A stretch of 21,497 nucleotides of DNA from Prevotella sp. UBA3288 (GTDB lineage: Bacteria > Bacteroidota > Bacteroidia > Bacteroidales > Bacteroidaceae). The notes below the pieces were generated by a model. It was given only the letters and a program-made list of their open reading frames with translations, was not told where the DNA came from and did not search any database. Numbering within the stretch: the first letter of the stretch is position 1; each line of letters opens with the position of its first letter. The position numbers and the translations under genes are program-made. This document shows, one piece after another, positions 1 to 7,203 of this stretch. The stretch covers positions 1 through 21,497 of the forward strand of contig DETM01000014.1 in the NCBI GenBank assembly GCA_002361655.1, read 5' to 3'.

Positions 1-1
1 G

Positions 2-157
2 GCCACGAACGAGGCGGTGGGGATAGACAGCCTCACCACCGACCCCTCTCGCTGGGCAGAGGGGAGTATATACACGCTCAGCGGCCGTAAGATTGACGGC
101 ACGCCGGCACGCAAGGGCATGTACATCCGCAACGGACGAAAGGTCGTGATTAAGTGA
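2..157 (+). CDS. 3' end of a secreted/cell-surface protein with type IX-like C-terminal sorting tail (partial)
   Basis: The window opens inside a gene that reads in frame from base 2 to a TGA at 155-157. The 51 visible residues include IYTLSGRKIDG, then ARKGMYIRNGRKVVIK at the very end. This pattern (a YTLSGR-type strand, a short loop, then KGxYIxNGxKVxxK at the C-terminus) is the usual last segment of Prevotella/Porphyromonas-type surface and secreted proteins and resembles the type A C-terminal domain used by the type IX secretion system. The cargo domain lies upstream of the window, so its function (hydrolase, adhesin or other) cannot be told. A strong terminator follows 27 bases after the stop. 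Family known, sorting role inferred. Confidence 0.75.
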   Translation, partial: ATNEAVGIDSLTTDPSRWAEGSIYTLSGRKIDGTPARKGMYIRNGRKVVIK

Positions 158-183
158 GCGAAGATTAAGTAAGAAGATAAAAA

Positions 184-220
184 ATCCCGAAGCGCACAGA
201 AGCGCTTCGGGATTTTTTTT
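184..220. terminator. Bidirectional intrinsic terminator between convergent genes
   Basis: A perfect 12-bp stem, ATCCCGAAGCGC (184-195) pairing with GCGCTTCGGGAT (202-213), encloses a 6-base loop. It is followed on the plus strand by a run of eight T (213-220). The other flank is A-rich (about 178-184), which gives a U-run for minus-strand transcripts too. It lies between the plus-strand gene ending at 157 and the minus-strand thioesterase ending at 239, so it probably terminates both. Confidence 0.9.
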
Positions 221-238
221 GACTTATGACGCCCTACC

Positions 239-982
239 CTACGGCAGATAAGTTACCTTGCTGCGGCAGCACTCTGTACCGTCGGAACGGACGATGCGGA
301 CGCAATGTGCCCCGGCCGCGTCGACCTCGCGATAGAACGACAGTTGGTCGCCGGCATGGGCCTCTGCCACATAGGCTATCTCGAAACGGCGTATCTGATG
401 GTCGCGATACCAGTCGAGGGGCCACAGGTCGAGGATATGCTCGATATACTTGACGGAGTTGATATGCCCATTGATGTCGACGTCGCTATAGTGGGTGTCG
501 ACAGTGCACACGAATGCCGCGGCATCGCTCATCCGTACACGACCGCCCTTGTCGATGGGGCAGGCCTTGTCAGCATCTATCCACTGGTCGATGGCACCGT
601 CGTGGATGGCATAGATATCGGTGGGCTGGCGCGTCTGGGTGTCGATCATGGCCCAAATGCTGCGGCCATAGCCATAGACCTTGCCATCGTCGCCGACGAT
701 GCGGAAGTTGCGGTTGGTGAAATAGCGCATGGCACTCTCCACCCAGGTCTCGATGCTGAACTTGGTGTACTGCATCGGCATCTCTTCCATCTCGATGGCC
801 AGTCGCGAGAGCACCCACGAACGGTTGATGGACATGAGATACTTCATGCCGAAACCGCGGTCGGTACTGTGAAAGTCGGCGGCATTGAGCATGTGGTTGC
901 CAAGATGCCCCATAAAGAGACGGCCGGAGAAGTCGCAATGGAACGGCTCTGCCATAAAGGGATAGATTCCTACTTTTTCCAT
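239..982 (-). CDS. Acyl-ACP thioesterase (FatA/FatB-like, double hot-dog)
   Basis: A 247-residue protein resembling bacterial members of the acyl-ACP thioesterase family, which release free fatty acids from acyl carrier protein in the cytoplasm. The N-terminal hot-dog half spans about residues 1-130. The second half begins near residue 150 and carries DVDINGHINSVKY (residues 167-179), matching the plant FatB signature with its Asn (N171) and His (H173) active-site residues. Length fits the bacterial family. No signal peptide is visible. It is the last gene of the minus-strand directon and ends 19 bases before the shared terminator. It is separated from upstream dnaB by 93 bases filled with an AGGAGTTA tandem repeat, so its translation may be set by that leader. 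Chain-length specificity cannot be read from sequence. Confidence 0.88.
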   Translation of the reverse strand: MEKVGIYPFMAEPFHCDFSGRLFMGHLGNHMLNAADFHSTDRGFGMKYLMSINRSWVLSRLAIEMEEMPMQYTKFSIETWVESAMRYFTNRNFRIVGDDGKVYGYGRSIWAMIDTQTRQPTDIYAIHDGAIDQWIDADKACPIDKGGRVRMSDAAAFVCTVDTHYSDVDINGHINSVKYIEHILDLWPLDWYRDHQIRRFEIAYVAEAHAGDQLSFYREVDAAGAHCVRIVRSDGTECCRSKVTYLP

Positions 983-995
983 ATCTTCGTTTTAC

Positions 996-1070
996 TTACT
1001 TCTTTTACTCCTTTAACTCCTTAACTTCTTTTACTCCTTAACTCCATAACTTCTTAACTCCTTAACTCCT
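996..1070. repeat. Tandem 8-bp repeat, AGGAGTTA on the transcribed (minus) sense, about 9 copies
   Basis: Read on the plus strand the unit is TAACTCCT. Clean copies lie at 1014-1021, 1055-1062 and 1063-1070. One-base variants lie at 1005-1012, 1022-1029, 1031-1038, 1039-1046 and 1047-1054, with a degenerate copy at 996-1003. Single extra T bases interrupt the register at 1004, 1013 and 1030. The array fills nearly the whole gap between the dnaB stop (1076) and the thioesterase start (982). In mRNA sense each good unit contains AGGAG, a full Shine-Dalgarno core, which is unusual in a lineage that rarely uses one. Confidence 0.9.
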
Positions 1071-1075
1071 TCAGA

Positions 1076-2608
1076 CTAGAATGCTGGCGTAGGTGGAGGT
1101 GCCTGTCCGCCAAAGGGGTCGTAGTCGTCAGGCAACTGATTGTTGACACCATCAATCTTCGACTCGATGATACCACCGTTGGTCGGAGCGATAGGATCGA
1201 GACGGTTGTCCTCTGGATTCTCGAAACGGGTGTACTCGCCACGGAAGGTGAGCAACACATCGCCCGTGGCACCCTTACGGTGCTTGGCAATGATGATTTC
1301 TGCCTTGCCGCGCAGGTCGTTGCCATTGTCGTCTTTATAGATATGATAGTACTCGGGACGATGGACGAACAGCACCATATCGGCATCTTGCTCGATGGCG
1401 CCCGACTCGCGCAGGTCGCTGAGTTGTGGACGTTTGCCTTCGAGTCCTTCACGCGATTCGACACCACGGTTCAACTGCGAGAGTGCGATAATGGGGATAT
1501 TCAGTTCCTTGGCCAAGCCTTTGAGAGAACGGCTGATGGTCGACACTTCTTCCTGACGTGAGGAGAAGCGCATGCCGTTGGCGTTCATCAACTGCAGATA
1601 GTCAATCATGATAATCTTCACGCCATGCTCCTTGACCAGTCGGCGTGCCTTGGTGCGCAGTTCAAAAACGGACAGACCCGGTGTATCGTCGACATAGAGG
1701 GGGGCACCCAACAACGTGCCGACACGTTTGTCGAGGCGGTCCCACTCGTCGGCACGCAACTGCCCGTTCAGAATCTTCTTACCCTCAATCTCACAGGCGT
1801 TGGAGATCAGACGGTTAACCAGTTGCACGTTAGACATTTCGAGCGAGAAGAAGGCGATGGGTATGCGGTTGTCGGCAGCGATGTTCTTGGCCATGCTGAG
1901 GGCAAAGGCGGTCTTACCCATGGCCGGGCGTCCGGCGACAATAATGAGGTCGGACTCTTGCCAGCCGCTGGTCTTGTCGTCCAGGCCGTAATAGCCGCTG
2001 GACACACCGGTCAGACCGTCAGTATTAGCAGCCGCCTTCTGGATGACTTTGACAGCCTGGTCGACGACGGGATCTATCTGGGTGTAGTCCTTCTTCATGT
2101 TCTTCTGAGAGAGTTCGAAGAGGGCGCCCTCGGCATGTTGCATCAGTTCGTCGACATCGATGGTCTCGTCGAAGGCCTTGGTCTGGATGTCGCCTGAGAA
2201 CTGGATGAGTTGGCGTGCCAAGAACTTCTGTGCCACAATGCGGGCATGATACTCCACATGGGCAGAAGTGGCCACCCGAGAAGAGATCTCGGCAATATAG
2301 GCGGGCCCTCCGGCTTCCTCGAGATGGCCGTTGCGGGCCAGTTGCTCGGTGACGGTAAGCACATCGACGGGGCTCTCGGCCATAGACAGTTGTCGGATGG
2401 CCTCGAATATCATCTGGTTGCGCGGCTCATAGAAACTCTCGGGGTAGAGTATCTCGCAGACCACGGGATAGGCGTCCTTGTCGATGAGCAGGGCACCCAG
2501 CACGGCCCGCTCGATGTCGAGGGCCTGTGGCTGCAGATGGGCATAGGTGGTGTCGACGGGCTGCTGTCGTGCCTGTCGACGGCGGGGGGTGTTGTTTTGT
2601 TCTGCCAT
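1076..2608 (-). CDS. dnaB: Replicative DNA helicase DnaB
   Basis: A 510-residue hexameric 5'-3' replicative helicase that unwinds DNA at the fork and binds primase through its N-terminal domain. The DnaB N-terminal helical domain covers about residues 25-130, followed by a linker. The RecA-like motor carries Walker A GRPAMGKT (226-233), Walker B KIIMIDYLQL (331-340), the ALSQLNR sensor segment (375-381) and the KHRKGATG arginine-finger region (442-449). The ATPase core is continuous, with no intein despite this being a common intein site. The C-terminal tail (about 470-510) is Pro/Gly-rich and probably flexible. The start ATG lies 5 bases after the queF stop, so the two are probably co-transcribed. 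Confidence 0.98.
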   Translation of the reverse strand: MAEQNNTPRRRQARQQPVDTTYAHLQPQALDIERAVLGALLIDKDAYPVVCEILYPESFYEPRNQMIFEAIRQLSMAESPVDVLTVTEQLARNGHLEEAGGPAYIAEISSRVATSAHVEYHARIVAQKFLARQLIQFSGDIQTKAFDETIDVDELMQHAEGALFELSQKNMKKDYTQIDPVVDQAVKVIQKAAANTDGLTGVSSGYYGLDDKTSGWQESDLIIVAGRPAMGKTAFALSMAKNIAADNRIPIAFFSLEMSNVQLVNRLISNACEIEGKKILNGQLRADEWDRLDKRVGTLLGAPLYVDDTPGLSVFELRTKARRLVKEHGVKIIMIDYLQLMNANGMRFSSRQEEVSTISRSLKGLAKELNIPIIALSQLNRGVESREGLEGKRPQLSDLRESGAIEQDADMVLFVHRPEYYHIYKDDNGNDLRGKAEIIIAKHRKGATGDVLLTFRGEYTRFENPEDNRLDPIAPTNGGIIESKIDGVNNQLPDDYDPFGGQAPPPTPAF

Positions 2609-2613
2609 AGTCG

Positions 2614-3084
2614 TCAGATGGCTTGATGTTGTTCTAATCGGGTGCGGGCCAGTTGCTCATAGCGTGTGCCGGGCCGGCCGTAGTTGGCATAGGGATAGAT
2701 GCTGATGCCGCCCCGAGGGGTGAAGATGCCCGTCACCTCGATGTATTTGGGATCCATGAGTCGCACCAAGTCCTTCATGATGGTGTTCACACAGTCCTCA
2801 TGAAAGTCGCCATGATTGCGGAAGGAGAAGAGATAGAGTTTGAGACTCTTGCTCTCAACCATACGCTCGCCGGGCAGATACATGATGCGTATCTCGGCAA
2901 AGTCAGGCTGACCGGTGATGGGACAGAGCGTGGTGAACTCCGGACAATTGAACTGCACCCAGTAGTCGTTCTCAGGGTGCTTGTTCTGAAAGGTCTCCAG
3001 TACCGAAGGATCATAGTCGGTGCTGTATTTCGTCTTTCTGCCCAACACCTGCAGGCCTTCGTCTTTTCTTGTTTCTTCTGACAT
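2614..3084 (-). CDS. queF: NADPH-dependent 7-cyano-7-deazaguanine (preQ0) reductase QueF
   Basis: A 156-residue T-fold enzyme that reduces the nitrile of preQ0 to the amine of preQ1, the last free-base step before insertion into queuosine tRNAs. Length marks it as the short, single-domain (type I, YkvM-like) QueF. Visible family residues are the nucleophilic Cys54 in [12 protein letters not shown], the general acid Asp61, the ESKSLK motif (77-82) that defines the family, and [10 protein letters not shown] (91-100) with the substrate-binding His/Glu. No other queuosine gene is in the window, so the rest of the pathway must be elsewhere. It lies between the exchanger gene and dnaB in the same directon. 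A 36-base gap carrying a duplicated 19-mer precedes it. Confidence 0.96.
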   Translation of the reverse strand: MSEETRKDEGLQVLGRKTKYSTDYDPSVLETFQNKHPENDYWVQFNCPEFTTLCPITGQPDFAEIRIMYLPGERMVESKSLKLYLFSFRNHGDFHEDCVNTIMKDLVRLMDPKYIEVTGIFTPRGGISIYPYANYGRPGTRYEQLARTRLEQHQAI

Positions 3085-3086
3085 CG

Positions 3087-3128
3087 TATTTATCCGTTTA
3101 TAAATATCTTATTTATCCGTTTATAAAT
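3087..3128. repeat. Direct repeat of a 19-mer, two copies 23 bp apart
   Basis: The 19-mer TATTTATCCGTTTATAAAT occurs at 3087-3105 and again, identical, at 3110-3128. It contains the small palindrome TTTATAAA. The second copy covers the stop codon of the exchanger gene (3121-3123), and the first sits just ahead of the queF start (3084). It looks like a local tandem duplication of the end of the exchanger gene into the intergenic gap. Confidence 0.9.
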
Positions 3129-4089
3129 TGTACAACAACCATCCCGTATAGGCCACATAGATCAGGGTCAGCACAACGCCCTCCCACTTCTCTACGGTGT
3201 AGCGGGTAAAGGAGAACAACCACACCAGCAGCACAGACAGCAGCATCACGCCCATGTCGACGATGGTGATACCGCCAATCTGCATAGGACAGATGACCGA
3301 CGTGACACCCAGGATGAGCAGAATGTTAAACACATTGGAGCCTATCACATTGCCGATGGCGATGGCCGACTGTCCCTTGCGGGCTGCCACCACACTAGTG
3401 GCCAACTCAGGCAAGGACGTGCCGCCGGCTACGATAGTGAGGCCGATAACACTCTGACTGACACCCAGTTGTTCAGCAACCGATGAAGCAGAACTGACAA
3501 AGACGTCAGAGCCGACGACCAAACATGCCAAACCGATGACGATGAACAGCAGGCTCTTCCACACCGGGGTGACAGCCTTGTCGCGAGCATCGTCGGCGGA
3601 AGGACTGCTCTTGGCTACGCTGAACGTGTAGACCATGAAAAGCGTGAAGCCGGCAAGCATGATGAATCCATCGATACGACTGATCATATTGCCCGCTATG
3701 TCGATACTGGCGAACGTGTCGAGACAGAGCACGATAAGCAATAGCGAGGCCACGGCCGAAAACGGTATGTCCTTCGCCACCGTAGCCCGAGAAATAGTCA
3801 TCGGAGCCACCACGGCCGTGACGCCGACAATGAGCAGCGTGTTCATGATGTTTGAGCCGACCACATTGCCTACGGCCAGGTCGGGCGTATCCTGCAGGGC
3901 CGAGGCCACGCTGACGAATAGTTCCGGAGCCGACGTACCGGCTGCCACGATGGTCAGGCCGATAACAATCTCCGGCACATTGAACCTACGTGCGAGTGAA
4001 GCGGCACCCTCTGTCAGCCAGTCGGCACCCTTGAGCACCAACACAATACCCAGAATAATAAGAAGACAGTCCATCCACATAGATTTCAA
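3121..4089 (-). CDS. Calcium/sodium antiporter (CaCA family, YrbG-like)
   Basis: A 322-residue inner-membrane protein with about ten hydrophobic segments and the internal duplication that defines the Ca2+/cation antiporter superfamily. The first alpha repeat has VAAGTSAPELFVS (48-60) and AVGNVVGSN (72-80). The second has VAGGTSLPELATS (220-232) and AIGNVIGSN (244-252). The Glu residues in the GTSxPE motifs are the ion-binding acids in structurally characterised members. A charged cytoplasmic loop lies near residues 160-176. Expected role: exchange of Ca2+ for Na+ across the cytoplasmic membrane; the exact ions cannot be read from sequence. It begins 8 bases after the hslR stop. Its stop codon is part of a duplicated 19-mer. 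Confidence 0.93.
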   Translation of the reverse strand: MKSMWMDCLLIILGIVLVLKGADWLTEGAASLARRFNVPEIVIGLTIVAAGTSAPELFVSVASALQDTPDLAVGNVVGSNIMNTLLIVGVTAVVAPMTISRATVAKDIPFSAVASLLLIVLCLDTFASIDIAGNMISRIDGFIMLAGFTLFMVYTFSVAKSSPSADDARDKAVTPVWKSLLFIVIGLACLVVGSDVFVSSASSVAEQLGVSQSVIGLTIVAGGTSLPELATSVVAARKGQSAIAIGNVIGSNVFNILLILGVTSVICPMQIGGITIVDMGVMLLSVLLVWLFSFTRYTVEKWEGVVLTLIYVAYTGWLLYNL

Positions 4090-4097
4090 TCATCTGT

Positions 4098-4496
4098 TTA
4101 AAAATCGTCATCAAAAAAGTAAACCTCTTCATTGAAAGCATCCATCGCGCGACGGTCTTTCTTCGTGGGACGACCAGTACCACGGGCACGGTCGACAAAA
4201 CCACTGATACGGCTCATCTCCAGTAGATCGTACTGGTCCTGTGGGGTCACGTTCTCATAAATCTCTGGCAGAAGTTTGGCACCCACGCGCTGTTCGATGG
4301 GCTTCAGAATCCTGAACGAGAAGGTGACCGGCGGCTTGCGCACACTGACGGTTTCACCCTCCTTGACCATACGCGACGGTTTTACGCTGACGCCATTGAC
4401 GGCCACACGACCGTTTTTGCAGGCATCAGCAGCAATGGTACGCGTCTTGAAGATACGTGCAGACCACAGCCATTTGTCGATTCGGGCCTCGCTCAT
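4098..4496 (-). CDS. hslR: S4-domain RNA-binding protein, Hsp15 type
   Basis: A 132-residue basic protein. The S4 RNA-binding fold occupies the N-terminus ([22 protein letters not shown], about 5-26, followed by [13 protein letters not shown] at 29-41). This matches Hsp15/YrfH, which in E. coli binds free 50S subunits carrying a stalled nascent chain tRNA. Family known; the same role here is inferred. The C-terminal part contains a basic stretch ([14 protein letters not shown], about 103-116) and ends in an acidic, aromatic tail (FFDDDF). Its ATG overlaps the pth stop by four bases (ATGA), so it is probably translationally coupled to peptidyl-tRNA hydrolase, which also deals with stalled peptidyl-tRNA. 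Confidence 0.92.
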   Translation of the reverse strand: MSEARIDKWLWSARIFKTRTIAADACKNGRVAVNGVSVKPSRMVKEGETVSVRKPPVTFSFRILKPIEQRVGAKLLPEIYENVTPQDQYDLLEMSRISGFVDRARGTGRPTKKDRRAMDAFNEEVYFFDDDF

Positions 4497-5065
4497 TTCT
4501 TACCTAATTTATTATATTGGTTCATCGTTATATCAATGCCTGCCAACACAAAACTCCTGATGATCTCCACTGCGGTGTCGATGCTGGGCTGTAGCGTCTG
4601 CAGTTCTTCCTCGGAGTAGCGACCGAGCACCCAGTCGATCTGGGCACCACGCGGATAGTCATTGCCAATGCCCATCCGCAGACGGGCATACTGTTGACCG
4701 ATAAGTTGCTGTATATGGCCCAGTCCGTTATGCCCGCCATTTGAGCCGCTGGCTTTCAGACGGAAAGCGCCCAGGGGCAGTGCCACGTCGTCGCTGACTA
4801 CGAGCAAGTGCTCCTGTTCGATATGCTCCTCGTTGAGCCAATAGCGGACGGCATTGCCGCTGAGATTCATGAAGGTCGACGGCTTCAGCAGGAAGACTTT
4901 ACGGCCCTTGAGCATGGTCTGGCCCACGAAGCCGTAGCGGCGGTCCTCAAAAACGATATTGGACGCCTTAGCAAAAGCGTCCAACACCATGAATCCTGTA
5001 TTGTGGCGGGTCTGTTCGTATTCTGAGCCTACGTTGCCCAAGCCAACAATTAAGTACTTGTCCAT
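4493..5065 (-). CDS. pth: Peptidyl-tRNA hydrolase Pth
   Basis: A 190-residue cytoplasmic enzyme that cleaves the ester bond of peptidyl-tRNAs dropped from ribosomes, recycling tRNA. All the expected active-site positions are present: Asn11 in GLGNVG, catalytic His21 in TRHNTGF, Asn71 in FMNLSGN, Asp93 in SDDVALPLG and Asn113 in GSNGGHNGL. Length is normal for the family. It starts 11 bases after the rplY stop and overlaps hslR by four bases. The rplY-pth pairing is widely conserved in bacteria and supports the call. Confidence 0.98.
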   Translation of the reverse strand: MDKYLIVGLGNVGSEYEQTRHNTGFMVLDAFAKASNIVFEDRRYGFVGQTMLKGRKVFLLKPSTFMNLSGNAVRYWLNEEHIEQEHLLVVSDDVALPLGAFRLKASGSNGGHNGLGHIQQLIGQQYARLRMGIGNDYPRGAQIDWVLGRYSEEELQTLQPSIDTAVEIIRSFVLAGIDITMNQYNKLGKK

Positions 5066-5076
5066 CTGCTTAGTTA

Positions 5077-5676
5077 TTATTCAGCAGTGGCGGCGGCGGC
5101 AGCAGACTTCGATGCACGAGTCTCCTTCACTGAGCAAACAACCACCTGAGCGGGAGTAGCCAGTGTCAGACCCTCGAAACTCAGTTCGCCCACCTTGATG
5201 GCCTTACCCAGACCCAGGTTGGTGACATCGATTTCCAGAATCTCAGGAATCTGCTTGAAGGGTGCCGTCACATCAATCTTACGGATGGAGAGGTTCAGTT
5301 TACCACCTTCGCGAACACCCTGAGCCAGACCGTTGAGTTTCACAGGGATACCCACAGTGATGGGCTTGGTGTCGGTCACCTCGAAGAAGTCGGCATGAAG
5401 CAGAGCGTCTGTCGTGGGGTGGAACTGCAGTTCCTTGATGATAGCCTTGTGTACCTGACCGTCGATATTGAGGTCGATTACATAAACATAAGGAGAGTAG
5501 ACAGCCTTACGCAGTTCGGCAAAGGTAGCAGAGAAAGCCAATGCCTCGGGCAGCCCATTCTCGCCCTTCTTCTCACCATACAGATTGCAGGGTACCAGTC
5601 CCTCCTTGCGCATCAGTTTCGAGGCTTTCTTGCCTGTGGTCTCGCGCTTCTGACCATTGATTGCGATTTCTTTCAT
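5077..5676 (-). CDS. rplY: 50S ribosomal protein L25/general stress protein Ctc
   Basis: A 199-residue protein of the long (CTC/TL5) form of L25, which binds 5S rRNA in the large subunit. The N-terminal L25 domain (about 1-92) includes [19 protein letters not shown] and the [10 protein letters not shown] loop. The C-terminal TL5-type beta domain (about 95-185) includes [20 protein letters not shown] and VREGGKLN. The protein ends in a low-complexity tail of Ser, Lys and many Ala. It is the first gene of the minus-strand directon. A consensus Bacteroidetes promoter lies 74 bases upstream, shared back-to-back with the nusB promoter region. Confidence 0.97.
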   Translation of the reverse strand: MKEIAINGQKRETTGKKASKLMRKEGLVPCNLYGEKKGENGLPEALAFSATFAELRKAVYSPYVYVIDLNIDGQVHKAIIKELQFHPTTDALLHADFFEVTDTKPITVGIPVKLNGLAQGVREGGKLNLSIRKIDVTAPFKQIPEILEIDVTNLGLGKAIKVGELSFEGLTLATPAQVVVCSVKETRASKSAAAAATAE

Positions 5677-5749
5677 AACAATTGTGTTACTCTAAATTAA
5701 GTTATTAATTCTGTTGACTTAATTCGCCATCACACGAAAAAAGCGGGTG

Positions 5750-5782
5750 CAAAGGTACAAATAAAAATTGATAAAAGACAAA
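5750..5782 (-). promoter_or_regulatory. Bacteroidetes housekeeping promoter for the rplY directon
   Basis: On the minus strand the -33 element TTTG (5779-5782) and the -7 element TACCTTTG (5750-5757) are 21 bases apart, which fits the Bacteroidetes sigma-ABfr consensus TTTG-N19-21-TAnnTTTG. Initiation would fall near 5744, giving a leader of about 65-70 bases before the rplY start. Confidence 0.8.
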
Positions 5783-5817
5783 GGTTCTGCGAAAAAAAAC
5801 AAAAAAACTTTCTTTTT

Positions 5818-5849
5818 CTTGTATAATAAAAGAAAAATGAGTACTTTTG
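5818..5849 (+). promoter_or_regulatory. Bacteroidetes promoter for nusB and the downstream genes
   Basis: The -7 element TACTTTTG (5842-5849) matches TAnnTTTG exactly. A CTTG (5818-5821), one base off TTTG, is placed 20 bases upstream. Initiation near 5855 gives a leader of about 20 bases to the ATG at 5876. This promoter also decides the nusB start: an in-frame ATG at 5768 would lie upstream of the transcript. Confidence 0.75.
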
Positions 5850-5875
5850 CAACCGACAACCATCTATATATAGCG

Positions 5876-6814
5876 ATGATAAATAGGGAAATCATAAGAA
5901 TCAAGATTGTTCAGTTAACCTACGCGTACTATCAAAACGGTAACAAGAACATAGAAGCCGCAGAGAAAGAATTATTTTTCAGCCTGTCGAAGGCCTACGA
6001 TTTGTATCACCATCTGCTCGCGCTGATTGTTGCCGTCACCAAGGAATCGCGTAGAAGACTGGAGGTGATGCAGACTAAGGCCAGACGAGAGAAGACGGCA
6101 GAGCCATCGCAGAAATTCGCCTTCAATCGCTTTGCTCTACAATTGGAGAACAACAAGCAGTTGTGTGAGTTCATGGAGACACAGAAGCACACATGGGCCG
6201 ACGAGCCGGAATTTGTCGGCCGCCTCTATGAGCAGATAGAACAAAGCCAGATATACAAGGACTACATGGAGAGCGCTGAAGACAATTACGCCCTTGACCG
6301 CGAGGTGTGGCGAAAACTCTATCGTGTGCTCATCCAAGATAACGAAGATATTGATACCATCCTCGAAGAGCAGAGCCTCTACTGGAATGACGACAAAGAG
6401 GTGGTCGACACTTTCGTGCTGAAGACCATCAAACGCTTTGAGGAGAAGAACAGTGCCACACAGGAACTGCTGCCCGAGTACGACTCGGAAGAGGAGAAGG
6501 ACTATGCCCGCAAACTGTTCCGCGCTACCATCCTCAATGCCGACGACTATCAGCGCTATATGAGCGAGACCTCGCACAACTGGGACTTCAGCCGTCTGGC
6601 ATACATGGATGTCATCATCATGCAGATAGCCATCGCCGAGATGATAAACTTTCCCAGCATTCCCGTCTCTGTGACCATCAACGAGTATGTCGAACTGGCG
6701 AAGTACTATTCCACCCCACGAAGTGCTGGCTATATCAACGGCATGCTCGACGCCATCGCCCGCCATCTGTCAAAGAGCGGAAAACTCGTCAAATACATAA
6801 AGCCAGAAGAATAA
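5876..6814 (+). CDS. nusB: Transcription antitermination factor NusB (Bacteroidetes long form)
   Basis: A 312-residue protein from the ATG at 5876. The C-terminal NusB fold covers about residues 205-305 (LFRATILNADDYQRYM through VTINEYVELAKYYST and YINGMLDAIARHL). The N-terminal region (MINREIIRIKIVQLTYAYYQNG onward) is the extra segment typical of Bacteroidetes NusB, making it about twice the length of E. coli NusB. NusB with NusE (S10) binds boxA in rRNA leader transcripts and supports antitermination. The reading frame is open upstream to an ATG at 5768, but that extension is Lys/Phe-rich, AT-rich and contains the promoter, so 5876 is preferred. It leads the plus-strand group nusB-yajC-ybbR-coaE. 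Confidence 0.93.
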   Translation: MINREIIRIKIVQLTYAYYQNGNKNIEAAEKELFFSLSKAYDLYHHLLALIVAVTKESRRRLEVMQTKARREKTAEPSQKFAFNRFALQLENNKQLCEFMETQKHTWADEPEFVGRLYEQIEQSQIYKDYMESAEDNYALDREVWRKLYRVLIQDNEDIDTILEEQSLYWNDDKEVVDTFVLKTIKRFEEKNSATQELLPEYDSEEEKDYARKLFRATILNADDYQRYMSETSHNWDFSRLAYMDVIIMQIAIAEMINFPSIPVSVTINEYVELAKYYSTPRSAGYINGMLDAIARHLSKSGKLVKYIKPEE

Positions 6815-6844
6815 TTAAACAAACATAAACAACAATATCAACTC

Positions 6845-7159
6845 ATGACAAGTATTTTTTTGCAAGCAGCACCCGGTCCGAATATGACAATGACCCTGCT
6901 GATGTTCGCCGGTATTTTTGCCGTAATGTATTTCATTATTATCCGTCCCCAGCAGAAACAGCGTAAGGCAATACAGAAGTTCCAAAACGAACTGACCGAA
7001 GGTACACAAGTAGTGACCGGCGGCGGTATCTATGGCACAGTGAAGAGTATCGACCTAGCCAAGAACACGGTAGACGTGAAAATCGCACGCGACGTCATCA
7101 TCACCGTCGACAAGGGCTACGTGTTCAAGGATATGGCTAGCACCGGTCAGCAGAAATAA
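6845..7159 (+). CDS. yajC: Preprotein translocase accessory subunit YajC
   Basis: A 104-residue single-pass inner-membrane protein that associates with SecDF and the Sec translocon. One transmembrane helix (about residues 14-34, LMFAGIFAVMYFIII) is followed by the diagnostic RPQQKQRKA (35-43). A small cytoplasmic beta domain then has VVTGGGIYGTVKSID and ends VDKGYVFKDM. Length is normal. It follows nusB by 30 bases with no visible separate promoter or terminator, so co-transcription is likely. Confidence 0.96.
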   Translation: MTSIFLQAAPGPNMTMTLLMFAGIFAVMYFIIIRPQQKQRKAIQKFQNELTEGTQVVTGGGIYGTVKSIDLAKNTVDVKIARDVIITVDKGYVFKDMASTGQQK

Positions 7160-7203
7160 TCACAAGAATCGGCCGACGGGCATGCCCTAATAGCGCAGAC
7201 GCT

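Noticed and set aside
305..1024. A 239-codon open frame antisense to the thioesterase gene
   Set aside because: No promoter, no recognisable motif; composition mirrors the opposite strand. It runs into the TAACTCCT array, which gives a meaningless tail.
996..1070. CRISPR-like array
   Set aside because: Units are 8 bases and directly tandem with no spacers; no cas genes are present.
1076..2608. Intein in dnaB
   Set aside because: Walker A through the arginine-finger region is continuous and the length is normal for an intein-free DnaB.
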